DNA of 64,000 bases from Brumimicrobium salinarum (GTDB taxonomy: Bacteria; Bacteroidota; Bacteroidia; Flavobacteriales_D; Crocinitomicaceae): contig NZ_PJNI01000005.1 in NCBI RefSeq assembly GCF_002844555.1, positions 124,001 through 188,000 on the forward strand, in the 5' to 3' direction. The translations under genes were made by a program, and so were the position numbers. Shown piece by piece: positions 7,391 through 19,184 of this stretch; the first letter of the stretch is position 1; every line of letters begins with the position of its first letter. The notes under the pieces are model-generated. The model did not search any database. It had not been told where the DNA came from and worked only from the letters and a program-made list of their open reading frames with translations.

Positions 7391-9322
7391 CTAAACCTTC
7401 TTCCCCACAAAATGCACTACCAAATACAACAGCAATATCCCCACTCCAAACACCACCAAGCTCGGCACACCAAATGCAGCTGGGATAACCCCCACTAGCA
7501 AGGCCACAGCTCCGACTGTTAAAGCGTAAGGCATTTGTGTTCTTACGTGTTCTATGTGATCGCAAGAAGTGGCCAAACTACTCAAGATTGTCGTGTCGGA
7601 AATCGGTGAACAGTGGTCACCAAGCACAGAACCGGCCAATACAGAAGCAATGGTATTATACATTATTGCCATTTCAGAGAAATTTGGATCTCCAGCCGCT
7701 ACAGCAAAAGACAATGGAATCACCAATGGATACATTAACGCCATTGTACTCCATGAAGAACCTGTTGAAAAGGCGATAAATGCAGACAACACAAAGGTTA
7801 ATGCTGGAATTACCCAAACATGTGAAAAGTCGTTTCCAAAAAAGGCCTTGAGATATTCAGCTGTGCCTAGGCTTTCTGTTACACCAGCAAGCGACCACGC
7901 CAAAATCAAAATGACTACAGCTGGCATCATCGTGTTTATTCCAACTACAACGGTATCCATTGCTTCACGAAGTGACATGATTCTTTGAGAAATAGTCATT
8001 ATGATGGCAACAGCTAAACCTGACATTGATGACCAAAGCAAGGCTAAATAAGAATCTGCGTTTCCTATCACTATTCCTAGCTTTCTAAAAAAACCAACTT
8101 GGTCACTTCCTTCCGTTCCAATTGCTGCCCAAGTCCCATTACTTAAGTCAATACCGGCACCCAACAGTTCTGCATGAGAGGTTGATAAGCCAGTAACAAT
8201 CAATCCTAAGAAAGTTCCTGTAATTACAATAAAAACAGGAATAATAGCATTATAAGCCCTTGACTTGGCGTTTTTCACGGGCTCAAACTCCTCGAGTTCT
8301 CTATTGGTTACAGTATCCGCAGTTACTCCTTCTTTTATCGCCTTGATTTCGGCCTTATACATTGGTCCGAAGTCTCTTTGTTTGTACAACATAAAAAACA
8401 CGAAAAACAAGGAAAAAACAGGATAGAAAGAATAAGCCAAAGAGTTCATAAAAACGCCATAAGCACTTTCATCAATAACAACTCCTTGCTGCAATTGTAT
8501 TTTATTAATTCCATCAGAAATATAGGTCAGCTCTGCTCCTATCCAAGTAGTAATAAAGGCAACAGCCGCAATCGGAGCAGCAGTAGAATCAACGATGTAA
8601 GCCAATTTTTGTCGAGATATTTTCAAACGATCAGTAATGGGGCGCATGGTATTTCCTACGACTAAGGTATTCGCATAATCATCAAAAAATATAGCTAATC
8701 CTAAGAAATAGGCCGTTAACATTCCTGATTTTCTATTGGTAGCGAATTTCACTAATCGGTTTACAACGCCTTGCATTCCACCATTTTTTGAAATAATGGC
8801 GACAATTGCACCAATTAAAACGGAGAACAAAATCACAGAAATATGACCTGTGTCAATTAAAGCGTTCAAAATATAATGATCGAGAACGGTAAAAAATGCT
8901 GCAAAGATGCCTGAGATTCCACCTCCATAATAGCCAATTGTTGCAGCTCCAATAAAAATCCCGATAAACAAAGAAGATAGTACTTCTTTAAATATTAAAG
9001 CCAAAACAATAGCAATTAATGGAGGCAATAAAGAAAGCCAACCTGGAATCACCAATGGTTTTTCAAACCGTATATTAGGATCTGTAAAATGAATATCATC
9101 ATCAGCTAATTTAACCTTCATCTTAAAGTTTTCACCAGCTTCCTCCAAGACCAAAGTATCACCATTTAAAATGAGAAAATCAGCGGATTCAACAGCTTTT
9201 ACTTGGACATCTGTTGGCACATTTTTAAGCATAACTTCAGGGAAAACTACTTCCTGAGAAAAAGCACTATTATTTAAAAATGCAATCAGAAATACCAGAA
9301 GAAAAGCAATGTGTTTCAGCAT
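7391..9322 (-). CDS. NhaC-type Na+/H+ antiporter family protein with N-terminal periplasmic domain
   Basis: A 643-residue inner-membrane protein. I place the start at the ATG at 9322 because this gives a proper signal peptide (MLKHIAFLLVFLIAFLNNSA) rather than the 17-residue upstream extension. Residues ~20-85 form a small domain outside the membrane (FPEVMLKNVPTDVQVKAVES). From ~95 onward there are roughly twelve membrane segments typical of the NhaC/ArsB-like ion transporter family, with GLAIFFDDYANTLVVGNTM, ADSYLALLWSSMSG and FSTGSSWSTMALMYPLVIP as conserved parts. Likely exchanges Na+ for H+; some relatives carry amino acids or organic acids instead, so the substrate is open. Confidence 0.82.
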   Translation of the reverse strand: MLKHIAFLLVFLIAFLNNSAFSQEVVFPEVMLKNVPTDVQVKAVESADFLILNGDTLVLEEAGENFKMKVKLADDDIHFTDPNIRFEKPLVIPGWLSLLPPLIAIVLALIFKEVLSSLFIGIFIGAATIGYYGGGISGIFAAFFTVLDHYILNALIDTGHISVILFSVLIGAIVAIISKNGGMQGVVNRLVKFATNRKSGMLTAYFLGLAIFFDDYANTLVVGNTMRPITDRLKISRQKLAYIVDSTAAPIAAVAFITTWIGAELTYISDGINKIQLQQGVVIDESAYGVFMNSLAYSFYPVFSLFFVFFMLYKQRDFGPMYKAEIKAIKEGVTADTVTNRELEEFEPVKNAKSRAYNAIIPVFIVITGTFLGLIVTGLSTSHAELLGAGIDLSNGTWAAIGTEGSDQVGFFRKLGIVIGNADSYLALLWSSMSGLAVAIIMTISQRIMSLREAMDTVVVGINTMMPAVVILILAWSLAGVTESLGTAEYLKAFFGNDFSHVWVIPALTFVLSAFIAFSTGSSWSTMALMYPLVIPLSFAVAAGDPNFSEMAIMYNTIASVLAGSVLGDHCSPISDTTILSSLATSCDHIEHVRTQMPYALTVGAVALLVGVIPAAFGVPSLVVFGVGILLLYLVVHFVGKKV

Positions 9323-9425
9323 GTGTTTTATTTCATTTAGATGTCGAATATAATAATAATGACAGTTTAACAAATTTTATCACTAGAAAAAATGATAAAA
9401 AATCGTGTTGCTTTTTAATTATTAG

Positions 9426-9433
9426 TACATTTG
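9426..9433 (+). promoter_or_regulatory. -7 box (TACATTTG) for guaB
   Basis: TACATTTG matches the Bacteroidota -7 consensus and lies 32 bases upstream of the guaB ATG. A TTG at 9408-9410 is a possible -33 element, though the 15-base spacing is short. Confidence 0.5.
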
Positions 9434-9452
9434 TGCGAATTTATTTACATAA

Positions 9453-10937
<1,485 letters not shown>

Positions 10938-11029
10938 TATTGGTTCTCAAACAATATTTTTGTTTCAAAAGTGTTTTAGATGAATTAGAATATTATTTTC
11001 GTAATTATAAAATTATAAATAACATCAAT

Positions 11030-12993
11030 ATGAATTTTAAATCAGGCTTATTGACGATAATATCAGTCCTTTTGATAGGGTCTTCTGTTTTGAGTCAAAA
11101 AAATGACCCTGTCGTACTGACCGTCAATGATGAATCAATAACTAAAAGTGAGTTTCTTCAAGTTTATTTAAAGAATAATGACGATCCCCAATACGATAAA
11201 GAAAGCTTGGATGAGTATGTTGAGCTATATAAAAAGTTCAAACTTAAAGTTGCGGAAGCAGAAGCACTTGGTTACGACACTATCCCTGCTTTAGTTCGAG
11301 AATTAAATGGCTATAAAGAACAATTAGCAAAACCTTACTTAACAGATAAAAGCAAAAGTCAAGCATTGATAGACGAGGCTTACCAAAGAATGCAATCGGA
11401 GATAAAAGCTTCGCATATCTTAATTAACCTCAAGCCAAACGCTGCACCTGAAGATACCCTGAAAGCATATAATAGAGCCATGCAATTAAGAAAGCGAATT
11501 ATCAATGGAGAGGACTTTGCTGAGGTTGCAAAAGGAAAGGATGGCTCTGAGGATCCTTCAGTTAAAAAAATGGCGGTGACTTAGGCTATTTTACAGCATT
11601 TCAAATGGTATACCCTTTTGAAACGGCAGCTTATGAAACAAATATTGGAGAAGTTTCTATGCCTGTTCGAACTAATTTTGGCTACCACATTGTAAAAGTT
11701 TTTGATAAACGAGAAGCAAGAGGAACGATAACTACAGCGCATATTATGGTTGTCACAAATGATAACCCAAGCCGTTCAGATGAGGAGAACGCTAAGAAAA
11801 AAATAAATGAAATCTATGAAAAATTAAAAAATGGCGAATCTTTTGACAAACTAGCTCGTTTATATTCAGACGATCCTGGATCGAAATCAAAGGGAGGTGA
11901 ATTACCTGCTTTTGGTTCTGGAACAAATCAAAGAATGGTTACGGAGTTCGAAGATGCTGCATTTGCACTAGATGAAAATGGCGATTTTTCCAAACCATTT
12001 AAAACAGCGTATGGTTATCACATTGTTAAGAGACTCGATTATCAACCATTAGGAACAAAAGAAGAGCTTTTACCATCGATAAAACAAAAAATCAACAGAG
12101 GAAATCGAGCAGAAGCAACGCAAGAAGCTTTTATAAATTCATTAAAAACAGAAAATAAGTTTGTAGATAAGAAAAACAAAAGAATTGAATGGTTTTATGA
12201 AAATATAGACAGTACGGTTTTTAAAAAGAACTGGAAAGCTCCTAGCCTGCCAAAAAACAAGTGGATGTTTAAATACCATAAACAAAAATACGACATGCAG
12301 TCCTTCTTAGATCATATTGAAAATCAAAAAAGAAGGAACCCAATGCCTATAAAAACCTTTATTGACAAGAATTATAAAGATTGGCAAAATGACATCATTC
12401 TCTCCGATGAGAAAAGTCGTTTAGAAGAAAAGTACCCTGCTTACAAGGCGCTTCTTCAGGAATATCATGATGGTGTTTTACTCTATGAAATCATGAAAGA
12501 TAAAGTATGGGACAAAGCGATTAACGACACAACTGGACTAGAAAAATTCTTCAACAAAAACATCGATCAGTATCAATGGGAAGAACGATTAAAGGTGAAT
12601 ATTTACAGCTCAGATAAGCGCGAAATGGTGCTTGAAGCTGCTTTACTTACTGATATAGACTCAATGAACATGAGTTCAATATTAAATAAAGTAAATGCTG
12701 ATTCACAATTAAACCTTGAGGCAAAGCAAGGAAAATTTGTTCAAGAAGATCATCCTGTATTAGCTGGAAAAGACTTAAAATTGGGTAAAAATGAAATTTT
12801 CAAACACAATGAAAAGTTCTATTTGGTGGTTGTTGAAGAAACACTTCCAGCTGGACCTAAAGAATTAAGTGAAGCAAAAGGAAGGGTAATTCAAGATTAC
12901 CAAGAATATTTAGAGAAAAAATGGTTGGAGGAATTAAATAATAAACACACCATTAAAGTAAATAAAGACGTACTATATCAACTTGGTGAATAA
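11030..12993 (+). CDS. SurA-like periplasmic peptidyl-prolyl isomerase, two parvulin domains, apparent frameshift
   Basis: Envelope chaperone helping outer-membrane proteins fold. The start is the ATG at 11030, which opens a signal peptide (MNFKSGLLTIISVLLIGSSV) with cleavage after LSQ. The frame stops at TAG near 11584, but the next frame continues the same protein. Reading GTT, six A and AATGGC, with one more A in the A7 run at 11564-11570, gives KKNGGDLGYF, the standard parvulin GGdLG motif. The downstream part has a second parvulin domain (GSKSKGGELPAFGSG, then TAYGYHIVK) and a long C-terminal region. The restored protein is about 654 residues. The break is either a sequencing or assembly error, a real mutation, or slippage on A7. 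Confidence 0.8.
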
Positions 12994-13842
12994 AGGAATA
13001 AAATACATCATTTTAAAGGTTGCTCTTTTGAGCGGCCTTTTTATGTTTTATACTGCTTGTCAGGAAAAGCAAGACCGTATAATTTGCAAGGTGGGTGAAT
13101 TCAAATTATATGAAAAGGAGTTTAATGATAGAAAAAACACCTATGCGGACGATATACAAGTTGACGACATTGATCAATACATTATCAATCAATGGGCCGA
13201 ACAGCAAAGGGTAAAAATTGCATTAAAGGATATTTCTGAAGTGAAGCTTTATTCGAATCAAGTTTTAATGCAAGAGGAACTAAAACAACGCAATTTGTTC
13301 GAATTAGAAAATCATTTTATTCGAAAAAACTTAGACTCTGTTATTACAGAAAGAGAAATTCAAAATTACTATGATTCACATCGTGCCAATTTTAAACAAA
13401 CGTCTTTTATTGTTCGCGCCTTGTACATTAAACTTCCTGACACAATTGCACAAGAGTTGAACACTGAAGAGCATTATTTGCTTAAACAAGAAAAAGATCT
13501 CAAAATCATTAAGGAATATGCTAGTCTATACTCCACTGGTTTTTATTTTGAGGAAGAACGATGGATTTATATTGATGACTTAATCAAAGAAGTTGCCATC
13601 GATACAGAGACGAAAGAACGTTTAGTAAAATCGAAGGGAGAAATGATTTTTAAAAATAATGGGGACACTCATTATATAAACATACTAGATTTCAGAACAA
13701 AATCCATATCTTCACCGATGGAAATTGAAAGGGCTGGAATAAAACGACATATTTTAAAACGTCGGGTAAATCAATTACGTAAAACAGCAAAAGAAACAAT
13801 ATTAGAAGATGTTAAAAAAAGTATCCTATTAGTTATTTTTAG
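12986..13842 (+). CDS. SurA_N-like lipoprotein (PPIase-related), apparent frameshift at its end
   Basis: Second gene of the chaperone run. The start is probably the GTG at 12986, overlapping the previous stop by 8 bases. It has a lipoprotein signal peptide with FMFYTAC as lipobox. The mature part is helical and resembles the N-terminal region of SurA-type chaperones, without a parvulin GGdLG motif. As sequenced, the frame runs without stop into the next gene, giving one ORF of 12983-15187. If one A is added to the A7 run at 13814-13820, this protein ends at the TAG at 13840-13842. Its length then is 285 residues, normal for the middle gene of such flavobacterial operons. Confidence 0.65.
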
Positions 13843-15187
13843 TTTGAGTGTTATCCATTTTGGAAAAACACAGATTGTAGGTGGTAATCAACCAGGACAA
13901 TCTGGTCAAACGATAGATGAAATCATTGCCCAAGTAGGGGATATTTCTGTTTTACTATCAGATATTGAAGCCCAAAAAATACAACTCAAAAGCGAAGACA
14001 AAAAAGTTGATAACAATACGAGCTGTACTATTTTGGAGGAGCTTCTTTATCAGAAATTACTGTTGAATCAAGCAAAAATGGACAGTATCGAAATCACGGA
14101 CGCACAAGTTAATGCCGAAATGGAAAATCGACTAAGAACATTAGAACAACAGATAGGAAGTCGTGAGAAATTAGAGTCTTTTTATGGTAAATCCTATACA
14201 CAAATTAAAGAAGAATTTCGCGAAATTATTAGAGACCGAATGTTGTCTCAAGAAATGGAACGCCAAGTTATTGCGGATGTTGAGGTAAGCCCAAATGAAG
14301 TTGAAGCCTTTTTTAAATCCATTCCTGAAGATAGTATTCCACTAATTAATGAAAAAATTGCCATTCAGCAAATCGTTATTTTCCCTAAAATAACTCAGGA
14401 AAGCAGGAATAATGTGATCAAAAAACTGAATAATTGGAGACAAGATATCAATGAGGGAAATCGTTCCTTCTCTGCTGTTGCAACAATTCATTCGGAAGAT
14501 TTAGGGAGTGCAAAACAAGGTGGACGGATTGAAGCCACACGTGGTATGATGGTAAAGCCTTTTGAAGCAGCAGCTTTTTCTCTTGAGCCAGGAGAAATAT
14601 CTGAAGTAGTTGAAACACAATACGGCTACCACATTATTCAACTAGAATCTAGAAAAGGTGATGACTATACGGTTAGGCACATTTTGCTCACCCCAGAAAT
14701 TGGCCGTCAAGAACTAACTGACGCCGCCACATTGATGGATGAATGTTACGCACGTTTGAAAAAGCATGAAATTACATGGGATGAAGCTGTCTTGGCTTAT
14801 TCTGAAGATGACGACACGAAACAGAATCAAGGATCACTTTCCAATCCATACACTGGAGATATGTATTGGGACGTTGCTAACATAAATCAAATTGATCCAC
14901 AAATATTTGGTTTAGTTAATGGACTAGAGATTGGAGAAATTTCTAACCCAGCATTATATACAGATATGCGTTCTCGTAAAGACGGTGTGCGTATTGTTCG
15001 AATTAAAAACCGAACTGAACCGCACAAAGCCAACCTAAAAGATGATTATAATTTCATCAAAAAAGCTACAGAAAACAATAAGAAAGAAGAAGTTATTCTT
15101 AACTGGGTAAATAAAAAAGTTAAAAAAACGTATGTTCGCTTTGATGAACAATATCAAGACTGTGACTTTTATTATTCGTGGCAATAA
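13809..15187 (+). CDS. SurA-like periplasmic peptidyl-prolyl isomerase with two parvulin domains
   Basis: Third chaperone gene. With one A added to the A7 run at 13814-13820, the ATG at 13809 opens a signal peptide (MLKKSILLVIFSLSVIHFG, then KTQ) followed by TIDEIIAQVGDISVLLSDIE, a typical SurA mature N terminus. The first parvulin domain shows AVATIHSEDLGSAKQGGRI and ends in TQYGYHIIQLESRKG. A second, less conserved one follows (VRHILLTPEIG, then SEDDDTKQNQG). The restored length is 459 residues. As sequenced, the frame is joined to the preceding lipoprotein. I think two overlapping genes are more likely, because a signal peptide in the middle of a periplasmic protein makes little sense. Confidence 0.78.
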
Positions 15188-15212
15188 CTAATTTTTCAAT
15201 ACATTACAAAAT

Positions 15213-16166
15213 ATGTCAGACGTAAAAGAATTAGACCAACTTGTAGAAAAATACAAAACATTAAAAAAGGAAATCCACAAGGTAATTGTAGGTCAAGACG
15301 AGGTCGTTGATCAGGTACTGATTTCAATGTTTTCAAGAGGACATTGTCTACTTGTAGGCGTACCTGGATTAGCCAAAACACTACTTGTCAATACAATAGC
15401 GCAATCATTGGGGTTAAGCTTTAATCGTATTCAATTTACACCTGATTTAATGCCTTCAGATATAGTAGGTGCTGAAATTTTAGGTGAAAACAGAGCTTTT
15501 CAGTTTGTAAAAGGGCCATTATTTAACAATATGGTTTTAGCAGATGAAATTAACAGAACTCCTCCAAAAACACAATCGGCACTTTTGGAAGCGATGCAAG
15601 AAAAAACAGTTACAGCAGCAGGTAAAACCTATGATTTACCCAAGCCTTTTTTTGTATTAGCAACACAAAACCCTATCGAACAAGAAGGTACTTATCCTCT
15701 ACCTGAGGCACAACTGGATCGTTTTATGTTCAACATTTGGGTTGACTATCCAACATTTGAAGAAGAAATGTCTATTGTTAAATCTACCACACAGGATTTG
15801 AATGTGGAGATTCAGCAAATTATGAACAGTGACGAAATAACTCGTTTCCAAGCCTTAATACGTGAATTACCCGTAGCGGAAAATGTACTCGAATATGCAG
15901 TTCGTCTGGTCGGAAAAACAAGGATTAAGGATCCCGCAGCACCTCAAATCACAAAAGACTTTATCACTTGGGGAGCGGGACCAAGAGCTTCTCAATATTT
16001 AATTATTGGAGCAAAATGTCACGCCGCCTTAAAAGGAAAGTACGCACCAGACATTGAAGATGTGAAAGCGGTTGCTCATCCTATTCTTCGTCATCGATTA
16101 GTACGAAATTACAAGGCCGAAGCTGAGGGGTACGACATGGATAAAATTATTAATGAATTACTTTAA
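15213..16166 (+). CDS. MoxR-type AAA+ ATPase
   Basis: A 317-residue cytoplasmic AAA+ chaperone of the MoxR group. The Walker A motif is GVPGLAKT near residue 50, the Walker B region MVLADEINRTPPKTQSALL near 105, and sensor 1 lies in FFVLATQNPIEQEGTYPLPEAQ. The C-terminal lid domain has FITWGAGPRASQYLI. Members remodel or activate partner proteins, often VWA-domain proteins encoded next door. Here no VWA or DUF58 gene follows; the gene comes 25 bases after the SurA-like gene and sits before a TonB-dependent receptor, so it is grouped with envelope biogenesis. Full length, no odd features. Confidence 0.93.
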   Translation: MSDVKELDQLVEKYKTLKKEIHKVIVGQDEVVDQVLISMFSRGHCLLVGVPGLAKTLLVNTIAQSLGLSFNRIQFTPDLMPSDIVGAEILGENRAFQFVKGPLFNNMVLADEINRTPPKTQSALLEAMQEKTVTAAGKTYDLPKPFFVLATQNPIEQEGTYPLPEAQLDRFMFNIWVDYPTFEEEMSIVKSTTQDLNVEIQQIMNSDEITRFQALIRELPVAENVLEYAVRLVGKTRIKDPAAPQITKDFITWGAGPRASQYLIIGAKCHAALKGKYAPDIEDVKAVAHPILRHRLVRNYKAEAEGYDMDKIINELL

Positions 16167-16228
16167 AGTTCAAAGTAACATACCAATCTAAAGATTTCAT
16201 CGTTTATTTCGTAAACACAGTGTAATTC

Positions 16229-18874
16229 ATGAATTATTTTTCCTTATTTATTTTTCTAATTGCTTTTTCTCTTACTGGATTTAGTCAAACAGGATTTATC
16301 ACAGGAAAAGTGGTTGATAAAACAAACAAGGGGTTTCCAGAGATAAAAGTTTACTTAAAACAAAACACCTCTATTCGTACTACAACAAATTTGGATGGCG
16401 TTTTCAAATTAGAAACACCGACAGGAAAACACGTATTAGTCATAGCATTTGATGACGAAATAAAAGAGAAAAGTGTATTTGTCGAGAACAACAAAACAAC
16501 TACCATAAGTAAAATTAAATTAGATGTTCAATACTTTTCAGGAATAAAGGTAACAGCTAGAGCCAATGACAATACCATTAGTGACCTTCCAGTTATAGAG
16601 GTGCAAAGAATACCTGGTCCACAAAGCAGCGTCGAAAAATACATAACATTAACAACCGCTGCAACTTCTAGTAACGAACTGTCAAACAATTACAATGTAC
16701 GTGGTGGAAGTTACGACGAAAATTTGGTTTACGTAAATGGTTTCGAAATTTATCGGCCTTTTCTCACACGGACAGGACAACAAGAAGGAATGAGTTTTAT
16801 CAATCCCAACTTAGTTGAAAATATTGCTTTTAGTGCAGGTGGATTCACTTCGAATTACGGTGATCGTTTAAGCTCGGTCTTAGACATAAATTATCGTACT
16901 CCAACAAAATTTAGAGGTTCACTTGACGCATCATTACTAGGTGTATCCGCTCACGTTGAAGATGAAGTGAATGCAAGATTTAATTATACAGTGGCAGGAA
17001 GATATCAAGATCAAAGTTATTTATTAAACGCTTTGCCGGTTAAAGGCGCCTACCAACCCAAATTTTATGATTTTCAAGTACTCACAAATTATGCAATTAA
17101 AGAAAATTTAATTTGGTCTGTTCTTGGGCATTTTTCTTCAAACGACTATTTATTTGCTCCACAAACACAAGAAACAAAAATTGGAACTGTTCAACAGCCG
17201 CTTAGCTTTAAGGTCTATTTTGAAGGACAAGAAGTAACACGTTTCCAAACCATTACTGGCGCCACTTCTTTAAAATGGGACGTCAACAAGCGAACCAACT
17301 TAGCCCTATATGCTAAAGTTTTTAATACAGATGAAAGAGAAACTTTTGACATTTTAGGTGAATATTTTATCAATGAACTCGAAAAAGACCCCGCAAAAGA
17401 GGAATACGGTGATTCTATTGCTACCCTTGGAGTAGGTTCATTTCTTGATCATTCTAGAAATCGTTTACAAGCCACGATATACTCTTTAAGACACCAAGGA
17501 GAATACAAATTTTTATCATTAAGCGACGACGGATTGGATTATATAAAAAAAGGAAAACTCCAATGGGGATTCTCGGCGCAATATGAAGAATTTAATGATG
17601 TCATGAGCGAATGGAGCCTAGTTGACTCGGCTGGTTATAGCCTTCCGCAAAGCAATGACAACAACATAGAGCTGAATGAAGTGGTAAAAGCACAAAATCA
17701 ATTATCCAGCTTCAGAACAAGTGGTTTTTTGCAATACAGTAACGTTTTCAATTATTACAAAGGAGATTTTCCTGTCGCTATAAAAGTGAAAAAAATTGAT
17801 TCTTTGGGTAACAAAATCAAGTCTATTCATCATGATACAATTGAAAGATCACGAGCGCAGCTTTCATTTAACACGGGTCTCAGAGCAGGTTATACAGCTT
17901 TTAATCAAGAGTTTTATGTCACACCACGCGCAATGGTAAGTTATTTTCCAAGACGTTACTACTTAAATGAAAAAGGAAACCTTAAGAAAAGGTATTTAAG
18001 AATACATGCCAGCACAGGACTTTACTATCAACCTCCTTTTTACAGAGAGTTAAGGAGATTAGATGGTTCAATTAATATGGATGTAAAAAGCCAAAAATCA
18101 TTTCATTTCGTTACGGGTATCGATTATGCTTTTGAAATGTGGGAAAGGAATACCCCTTTTAAATTATCAGGTGAATTATTTTACAAATACCTATGGGACG
18201 TTAATCCTTATAGTATAGATAATGTAAGAACTCGTTACTACGCAAAAAACAATGCCATTGGCCATTCCTACGGTTTAGATTTCAATCTACATGGTGAATT
18301 TATTGATGGAATACAATCGTTCTTCAAGCTTGGGCTTCTTAGAAGTATTGAAGATTTAAAAGACGATGATTATTATACCTATTTTAACGCCGACGGAGAA
18401 GAAATTATTCCTGGTTATACATTTAACAATGTACCCACAGATAGCAGTTTAAACAGTCCAGGATTCATTCCAAAACCAACCGACCAATGGTTTACATTTG
18501 CGATCTTACTTCAAGATAGAATGCCAGGAATTGAGCAATTTACTGCACAACTAGGTTTCAATTTTGGATCTCGTCTTCCTTATGGTCCACCCGGAAATTA
18601 CAGATACAAAGACACTTTGAGACAGAAATCATACTTTAGAGTAGATATTGGGTTGGGCTATGACTTTTTATATACAAAACCCAATAAAAAAGACCGAATA
18701 AAACTATTGCGACCTTTTACAGCAGTTCAGCTTAACTTTGAAGTCTTCAATCTTTTAGGCATCAATAATGTTTTATCTCAACAATGGGTTCAAGATACTG
18801 AGGGAAGATATATTGCAATTCCAAACTACCTAACACAACGTAGGTTCAATCTAAAATTAATATTGCGCTGGTAA
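16229..18874 (+). CDS. TonB-dependent receptor with carboxypeptidase-regulatory-like N domain
   Basis: An 881-residue outer-membrane protein. A signal peptide (MNYFSLFIFLIAFSLTGFSQ) is followed by a CarboxypepD-regulatory-like domain (residues ~22-95, ITGKVVDKTNKGFPEIKVYL). The plug comes next, with SNNYNVRGGSYDENLVYVNG near residue 155 and GGFTSNYGDRLSSVLDI near 212. The remaining ~650 residues have the alternating pattern of a large beta barrel and end in LTQRRFNLKLILRW, an aromatic C terminus as the BAM machinery needs. This is the Bacteroidota receptor layout. The ligand is unknown and no SusD partner is adjacent. It lies in the direction of the MoxR gene, 62 bases downstream. Confidence 0.9.
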   Translation: MNYFSLFIFLIAFSLTGFSQTGFITGKVVDKTNKGFPEIKVYLKQNTSIRTTTNLDGVFKLETPTGKHVLVIAFDDEIKEKSVFVENNKTTTISKIKLDVQYFSGIKVTARANDNTISDLPVIEVQRIPGPQSSVEKYITLTTAATSSNELSNNYNVRGGSYDENLVYVNGFEIYRPFLTRTGQQEGMSFINPNLVENIAFSAGGFTSNYGDRLSSVLDINYRTPTKFRGSLDASLLGVSAHVEDEVNARFNYTVAGRYQDQSYLLNALPVKGAYQPKFYDFQVLTNYAIKENLIWSVLGHFSSNDYLFAPQTQETKIGTVQQPLSFKVYFEGQEVTRFQTITGATSLKWDVNKRTNLALYAKVFNTDERETFDILGEYFINELEKDPAKEEYGDSIATLGVGSFLDHSRNRLQATIYSLRHQGEYKFLSLSDDGLDYIKKGKLQWGFSAQYEEFNDVMSEWSLVDSAGYSLPQSNDNNIELNEVVKAQNQLSSFRTSGFLQYSNVFNYYKGDFPVAIKVKKIDSLGNKIKSIHHDTIERSRAQLSFNTGLRAGYTAFNQEFYVTPRAMVSYFPRRYYLNEKGNLKKRYLRIHASTGLYYQPPFYRELRRLDGSINMDVKSQKSFHFVTGIDYAFEMWERNTPFKLSGELFYKYLWDVNPYSIDNVRTRYYAKNNAIGHSYGLDFNLHGEFIDGIQSFFKLGLLRSIEDLKDDDYYTYFNADGEEIIPGYTFNNVPTDSSLNSPGFIPKPTDQWFTFAILLQDRMPGIEQFTAQLGFNFGSRLPYGPPGNYRYKDTLRQKSYFRVDIGLGYDFLYTKPNKKDRIKLLRPFTAVQLNFEVFNLLGINNVLSQQWVQDTEGRYIAIPNYLTQRRFNLKLILRW

Positions 18875-19184
18875 AGTTACTGTTTGAAATAATAAACACT
18901 ATTTCTTTCAATTTTGGGTTCCAAATCTTAATCCGTCGCTGCTCATTAAAGAACATTTTAAGACTTGATGATCCATCATATTGTATCCTAAATAAAAATT
19001 ATATTTCAGTTTACTTTAGAATTAATTATGAAATATAGACTGATATTAGAACTATTGCGTCTCTTTGAAATTTAACTTTAAAAAAAATATTAGTTATTTT
19101 TTTGGGTATTGTCTTGAATTTATAGATTTTTCCAAAAAATTTGTGCGTTGAACAATCGCATTTCAATACATTAAAGAAACTACT
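18875..19184. other. 310-bp AT-rich spacer
   Basis: No gene, repeat or clear terminator is visible between the receptor gene and the next gene. Near 19130-19145 the sequence AAAATTTG could be a weak -7 element for the gene at 19185, with TTG upstream near 19113. Confidence 0.3.

Noticed and set aside
7569-7988. 139-codon frame antisense to the NhaC gene
   Set aside because: Fully inside a well-supported membrane-protein gene, with no own features.
12983-15187. A true 734-residue fused chaperone
   Set aside because: A signal peptide in the middle of a periplasmic protein and a simple one-base explanation favour two genes. Kept only as an alternative.
16219-16238. Palindrome AATTCATGAATT over the TonB receptor start as an operator
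   Set aside because: Six-base arms made of A/T-rich sequence are frequent in this genome, and no regulator gene is near.
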